This document shows positions 12,057 through 15,794 of a DNA stretch of 15,794 nucleotides, piece after piece. Location: NCBI GenBank assembly GCA_002792275.1, contig PFOA01000067.1:1-15794 (forward strand), written 5' to 3'. The translations under genes were made by a program, and so were the position numbers. Position 1 is the first letter of the stretch, and every line of letters begins with the position of its first letter. A model generated the notes under the pieces. It had not been told where the DNA came from. It ran no database searches and saw only the letters and a list, made by a program, of their open reading frames with translations. The stretch comes from Candidatus Saccharibacteria bacterium CG_4_10_14_0_2_um_filter_52_9. Lineage in GTDB: Bacteria > Patescibacteriota > Saccharimonadia > Saccharimonadales > UBA4665.

Positions 12057-12085
12057 ATTCTAGGCATTTACTGGATAAAAAGCAA
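12057..12085 (-). promoter_or_regulatory. Promoter of pilA
   Basis: On the minus strand TTGCTT (12080-12085) and TAGAAT (12057-12062) are exactly 17 bp apart, in the gap between pilC and pilA. Transcription would start near 12050, giving a leader of about 36 nt. The first ten bases, TTGCTTTTTA, match the tRNA-Asp promoter. A second -10-like TACAAT lies further downstream in the leader. Confidence 0.6.
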
Positions 12086-12103
12086 GTACTTTATCGCTAT
12101 TGC

Positions 12104-13315
12104 CTATCCTCCGAAGCCGGATTGGTTTACCAGGCCATAGATTGGCAATAGGATGGCCGCCACAATAGTAATGGCCATGATGCCCATGATGATCATCATG
12201 ACCGGCTCAATGATGGTGCTAATGGCCTTAATTTCGTTGTCGACCTCTTTTTCATAGTAGTCGGCAACTTTGGCCAGCATGGTTTCCATCGCACCGGACT
12301 GTTCGCCAATGCGCAACATGTTTGGTACCAGTTCCAAGAAGTTGGGGTCATTATCCAGGCTGTCCGACAAGGCCTTGCCACCCTTAACTTTTTCCATAGC
12401 TCGATGCAGTGATTTTGATATGTGAACGTTATCAACGGCGTCGGCGGTAATATCCAGCACCTGGATAATCGGCACGCCACTGGCTACCAAAGTTGTGCCG
12501 GTACGGGCAAAGCGAGCCATATACATCTTCATAAACAGTGTCCCTATTGGCCAGGCACGCATTTTGGCGCGGTCGATAATGGTGCGGCCGCCCAGGGTGC
12601 GCGCCCAGCGCGAACCGAAGAAGATGGCCAGTCCCAGCAGGATTAATATCAGCCACCAGAAGTGAGTTACAAGGTGTGAAACGCCCAGCAGAACCCGGGT
12701 TACAAGCGGTAGTGAAGCGCCCTTGATGCCGGCGTAGATGCTTTCCACCTGCGGCAGAACTTTGACTATCATAAACGTAACTACGCCCATCATGACCAGC
12801 AGTACGATGCCTGGATAAATCATCGCGCCGCGTACCTTGCTCACTATGTCGGCGTCTTTTTCCTGCTGGTCGGCCAGGCGCTCCAGGCCACTGTCCAGCG
12901 TACCGGAGGTTTCGCTGGCGGCAATCATACTTATATAGACGCGGTTAAAGACTGTGGGGTGTTTTTCCAGTGCCGCGCTAAACGAAGTGCCGGCTTCAAC
13001 ATCGGTAATGACCTCATTAATAACAACTTTGAGAGGCTTGTTGGAAGTTTGCTTGGCCACACTGCGCAGAGATTGCGAAAGCGGCAGTCCGGCGTTAATT
13101 AGCGTTGAAAGTTGGCGGCTGAACAGCACCTTGTCTTTGGTTTTGATGCGCTGGAAGCGGTGGCCGGTACTGCTTTTTTCCAGTTCGATACTCAGCGGTG
13201 TCAGGCCTTCGCCGCGGATCAGCTTGGCGGCGGCCTGTTCGTTGTCGGCCTGGACCTGAGCCTTAACTTTTTGGCCGGTGGTGGCATTTTTAGCTTCGTA
13301 GTTATAGGTCAGCAT
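12104..13315 (-). CDS. pilC: Type IV pilus inner-membrane platform protein
   Basis: A 403-residue GspF/PilC family protein, of normal length. It has a short N-terminal domain (YNYEAKNATTGQKVKAQVQADNEQAAAKLI) and two homologous T2SF cytoplasmic domains: ~65-190 (FSRQLSTLINAGLPLSQSL, GTSFSAALEKHP) and ~266-390 (MARFARTGTTLVASGVPIIQVLDI, GGKALSDSLDNDPNF). Membrane helices are at ~166-187, ~219-234 and ~369-395. It links the PilB and PilT motors to pilin insertion. A clear Shine-Dalgarno (GAGGAG, 7 nt before the ATG) lies in the last codons of pilT, and only 3 bp separate the two genes, so they are one operon. Confidence 0.96.
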   Translation of the reverse strand: MLTYNYEAKNATTGQKVKAQVQADNEQAAAKLIRGEGLTPLSIELEKSSTGHRFQRIKTKDKVLFSRQLSTLINAGLPLSQSLRSVAKQTSNKPLKVVINEVITDVEAGTSFSAALEKHPTVFNRVYISMIAASETSGTLDSGLERLADQQEKDADIVSKVRGAMIYPGIVLLVMMGVVTFMIVKVLPQVESIYAGIKGASLPLVTRVLLGVSHLVTHFWWLILILLGLAIFFGSRWARTLGGRTIIDRAKMRAWPIGTLFMKMYMARFARTGTTLVASGVPIIQVLDITADAVDNVHISKSLHRAMEKVKGGKALSDSLDNDPNFLELVPNMLRIGEQSGAMETMLAKVADYYEKEVDNEIKAISTIIEPVMMIIMGIMAITIVAAILLPIYGLVNQSGFGG

Positions 13316-13318
13316 CTG

Positions 13319-14389
13319 TTAGCTCCTCATTAACCGATCGAGCTCGTCGATATCGACGGCAAAGTTACGAGCCTCGTCATAGCTTATTTTACCCTCGTGG
13401 ATCAGGCTAACCAGAGTTTTGTCCATCGATTGCATACCAAACTCGGCGCCGGTTTGAATAACGGCCTCCAGCTGGTGGGCTTTGCCTTCGCGGATGATGT
13501 TGCGCACGGCCGGCGTGGCAATCAATATCTCGGCGGCAGCAATCCGGCCACCACCTATCGATGGAATCAGACGCTGTGACACGATGGCCATCAGGATATT
13601 AGACAGCTGAGCCCGGATTTGGGGCTGTTGGTGTGGCGGAAAGACGTCGATCATACGGTCGATACTCTGCGAGGCGCTGTTGGTGTGCAGAGTGGCAAAC
13701 ACCAGGTGGCCGGTCTCGGCGATGGTAATAGCGCTGGCAATGGTCTCCAGGTCGCGCATTTCGCCGATCAGCACCACGTCGGGGTCTTCACGCAGGGCAC
13801 TGCGCAGGGCGGCGCTGAAGGAATAGGTATCGTAGTGGACTTCACGCTGGACGATGACCGATTTTAACGACTTATGGGTGAACTCAATCGGGTCTTCGAT
13901 GGTAATGATGTGCTTGCTTTGCTCTTCGTTGATCTTGTGGATCAGCGCCGACAGCGAGGTTGATTTGCCACTGCCGGTCGGGCCGGTAACCAATACCAGG
14001 CCGCGCGGGAATTCAGCAAATTTATTAACGATTTGCGGCAGGCCAAGCTGTTCAATGGTGCGGATATCGTTAGGAATCAGGCGCATAGCGGCCGCCAGGT
14101 TGCCGCGCTCATGAAAGGCGTTAACGCGGAAGCGACCTAGGTCGCCGTAGGCAAAACTAAAGTCAAATTCTTTATCTTTGAGCAGAATCTGCTTCTGGTC
14201 TTCGTCTAAAATGGCAAATACCAGGGCTTCTACCGCTTCTTCGTTCAGAGAATCAGCACCGGTCACCGGCACCAGCGAGCCGTCTACGCGTAGCATCGGC
14301 GGCAGGCCAACCTGAAAATGAAGGTCGGAGGCCTTCTTTTTGATAACTTCATCGAGTAGTGTTTCTATTCTTGGTTGTTGTGATGCCAT
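13319..14389 (-). CDS. pilT: Pilus retraction ATPase
   Basis: A 356-residue secretion ATPase. The order is a N-terminal PAS-like domain (SDLHFQVGLPPMLRVDGSL), Walker A GPTGSGKS at 136-143, Asp box (IITIEDPIEF), Walker B (DPDVVLIGEMRD, ~203-213) and His box (GHLVFATLHT, 227-236). The C-terminal AVRNIIREGK at 294-303 is the PilT hallmark (AIRNLIRE) needed for retraction, which separates it from PilB. ATP hydrolysis depolymerises the fibre, powering twitching and DNA or host-surface pulling. The ATG at 14387-14389 is preferred over a GTG at 14404 because GGGTGGG lies upstream at a usable distance. It follows pilB after 26 bp. Confidence 0.95.
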   Translation of the reverse strand: MASQQPRIETLLDEVIKKKASDLHFQVGLPPMLRVDGSLVPVTGADSLNEEAVEALVFAILDEDQKQILLKDKEFDFSFAYGDLGRFRVNAFHERGNLAAAMRLIPNDIRTIEQLGLPQIVNKFAEFPRGLVLVTGPTGSGKSTSLSALIHKINEEQSKHIITIEDPIEFTHKSLKSVIVQREVHYDTYSFSAALRSALREDPDVVLIGEMRDLETIASAITIAETGHLVFATLHTNSASQSIDRMIDVFPPHQQPQIRAQLSNILMAIVSQRLIPSIGGGRIAAAEILIATPAVRNIIREGKAHQLEAVIQTGAEFGMQSMDKTLVSLIHEGKISYDEARNFAVDIDELDRLMRS

Positions 14390-14415
14390 ATGTGCTTGTC
14401 CCACCCTTCTCTGGT

Positions 14416-15794
14416 TTAGGCGTTATCCTCGGCAGCCACTCGGTTAACTTCGTCGAGTGTGGTGCGGCCGTCCAAGGCTTTCAGATATCCATCCTGGCGC
14501 ATAGTGATCATGCCATTAGCCTGAGCGACTTTTTCGATCTCACCGCTGGTGGATTGCTTCATGATCAGACCCTGGATGGACTCCGATACTTCGAAGACCT
14601 CAAACAGACCCATGCGGCCCTTGTAGCCGCCCGGGGTTTCCGGCGTATCCGTCCCCTTGACTAAAGTATAAGCGGTTTGGTTGGCTAAGGGCAAGCTTTT
14701 GTAGCCCAAATCCTCGGCCGCGGCGGCCATTTGGTCCTGGCTGGTCGGCAATAAGTGGCCGACAGCCGCCTGGATGGCGGTGGTTTCAGCCCCCGAAGAT
14801 TGATAGGTCTGCTTGCCATCATCGGCGATGCGGCGCACCAGCCGCTGGCCAATAACCACTCGTACGGTGCTGGCAATCAGGAAAGGCTCGACGCCCATGT
14901 CCAACAGGCGCGGCAGGATGCCGGCGGCACTGTTGGTGTGCAGAGTGCTAAAGACCAGGTGGCCGGTCAGGGCGGCCTGCACTGCCAGCTGAGCGGTTTC
15001 TTTGTCGCGAATTTCGCCGACCATTACCACGTCGGGATCCTGGCGCAGAATACTGCGTAAGCCCGAAGCGAAAGTCAGGCCGACTTCGGAGTTGACCTGG
15101 ATCTGGTTGATGCCATCCACCTTATACTCGACCGGATCTTCCAGGGTGACGATGTTAACAGTGTCATTTTTGATTTCCTGTAGCAGGGCGTACATCGATG
15201 TCGACTTGCCAGAGCCGGTTGGGCCGCTGGTTAGGATCATGCCGTTGGATTGCTCCAGACCCTTACGGATCATCCTAAGAGCCCGGCCGGTATAGCCCAT
15301 GTCTTCCAGCTTTAACGAAGTTCCGGTCTTATCCAGTAAACGTATAACCACCTGCTCGCCCCACACCACCGGTGCAATCGCAATACGCAGGTCAATCGCC
15401 TTATCGTCAACCTGAACGGTAAACTGGCCGTCTTGCGGCGTACGGTGCTCGTCAATCTTCAGGTTGGCCAGGATTTTAATACGTGAGATAAGTGCCGGTT
15501 CGGTGTTTTTGGGCAAGCGCATAATCTCGCGCAATACGCCGTCCACCCGACAGCGGACTTTGAGTTCTTTTTCGAGTGGCTCAATGTGTACATCGCTAGC
15601 GCGATTATGGGCGGCGAACTCCAGAATAGCCGACAGCGCCTTGCTAACTGGCGAATCCTGGACAATCGTCTTGATGTTTCTGTCGGCCGCTCGCTGGGCG
15701 CCTTCGGGGCCTGATTTGGCATCAATTTCTTCGTCTTTGGTAATGTGGGCTTCCAGAGTGGCGGCTATGCGGCTGTCCAGGCGGCTATCGTACT
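14416..15794 (-). CDS. pilB: Pilus assembly ATPase, 5' end outside window
   Basis: The last ~459 codons of a GspE/PilB family ATPase; the frame continues past the window end with no start needed inside it. From the N-terminal side it shows ASDVHIEPLEKELKVRCRVDGVLREI (the second N-terminal domain). Then come Walker A GPTGSGKST, LEDPVEY, Walker B DPDVVMVGEIRD and the His box GHLVFSTLHT. The C-terminal region YKGRMGLFEVFEVSESI is typical of PilB. The cysteines that usually bind zinc between RLVRR and GYKGR are absent, and a linker of about 75 residues is there instead. It powers pilus extension and is first in the visible pilB-pilT-pilC operon. Confidence 0.95.
   Translation of the reverse strand, partial: YDSRLDSRIAATLEAHITKDEEIDAKSGPEGAQRAADRNIKTIVQDSPVSKALSAILEFAAHNRASDVHIEPLEKELKVRCRVDGVLREIMRLPKNTEPALISRIKILANLKIDEHRTPQDGQFTVQVDDKAIDLRIAIAPVVWGEQVVIRLLDKTGTSLKLEDMGYTGRALRMIRKGLEQSNGMILTSGPTGSGKSTSMYALLQEIKNDTVNIVTLEDPVEYKVDGINQIQVNSEVGLTFASGLRSILRQDPDVVMVGEIRDKETAQLAVQAALTGHLVFSTLHTNSAAGILPRLLDMGVEPFLIASTVRVVIGQRLVRRIADDGKQTYQSSGAETTAIQAAVGHLLPTSQDQMAAAAEDLGYKSLPLANQTAYTLVKGTDTPETPGGYKGRMGLFEVFEVSESIQGLIMKQSTSGEIEKVAQANGMITMRQDGYLKALDGRTTLDEVNRVAAEDNA

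Noticed and set aside
1..15794. CRISPR arrays, insertion sequences, riboswitches
   Set aside because: No regularly spaced repeats, transposase genes, terminal inverted repeats or known riboswitch cores were seen on reading both strands.

Overview
The window looks like a piece of a small-genome bacterial chromosome, most likely of the Candidate Phyla Radiation and plausibly Saccharibacteria (TM7). This is inferred from a compact type IV pilus (T4P) locus with pilB-pilT-pilC-pilA-pilD and several minor pilins, a GDTIVEVLI-type prepilin signal, many small membrane proteins without recognisable relatives, very short intergenic gaps, and TGA used as a stop (which argues against the SR1/Gracilibacteria code). 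No rRNA or phylogenetic marker is present, so the assignment is an inference.

Layout. Bases 1-355 hold the end of a type II toxin-antitoxin pair on the minus strand; the toxin is cut by the window edge. Bases 388-1753 hold three small membrane or secreted proteins of unknown function. Bases 1783-3559 run on the minus strand as PH-domain membrane protein, then overlapping parvulin-like foldase, then tRNA-Asp(GTC). Bases 3589-3744 hold tRNA-Arg(CCT) followed by a 25-bp copy of its own 3' end, a possible attachment-site scar. Bases 3862-5662 hold a ribbon-helix-helix (RHH) regulator with a repeat operator over its start codon, then nucleoside diphosphate kinase and a Xer-type tyrosine recombinase on divergent promoters.

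Bases 5666-15794 are the T4P locus on the minus strand, read right to left. PilB (5' end outside the window) and PilT are the extension and retraction ATPases, and PilC is the platform protein. PilA is the likely major pilin, with its own promoter and terminator. PilD is the prepilin peptidase. Two coupled minor pilins follow (a 286-aa one and a 524-aa one with a repeat stalk and an aromatic-rich C-terminal module). Next comes one plus-strand gene for a membrane-anchored OB-fold-like protein, and then PilW-like and PilX-like minor pilins. PilD would process all five pilins, PilB and PilT would drive fibre dynamics through PilC, and the minor pilins would form an initiating or adhesive tip. In CPR episymbionts such pili are thought to serve host attachment and motility.

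A recurring feature is the promoter type. Many genes that begin a transcription unit have a -10 box (usually extended, TGnTAYAAT-like) only 6-9 nt before the start codon and no Shine-Dalgarno sequence. This predicts leaderless or nearly leaderless mRNAs. pilA, pilT, pilC, ndk and the OB-fold gene instead have ribosome binding sites.
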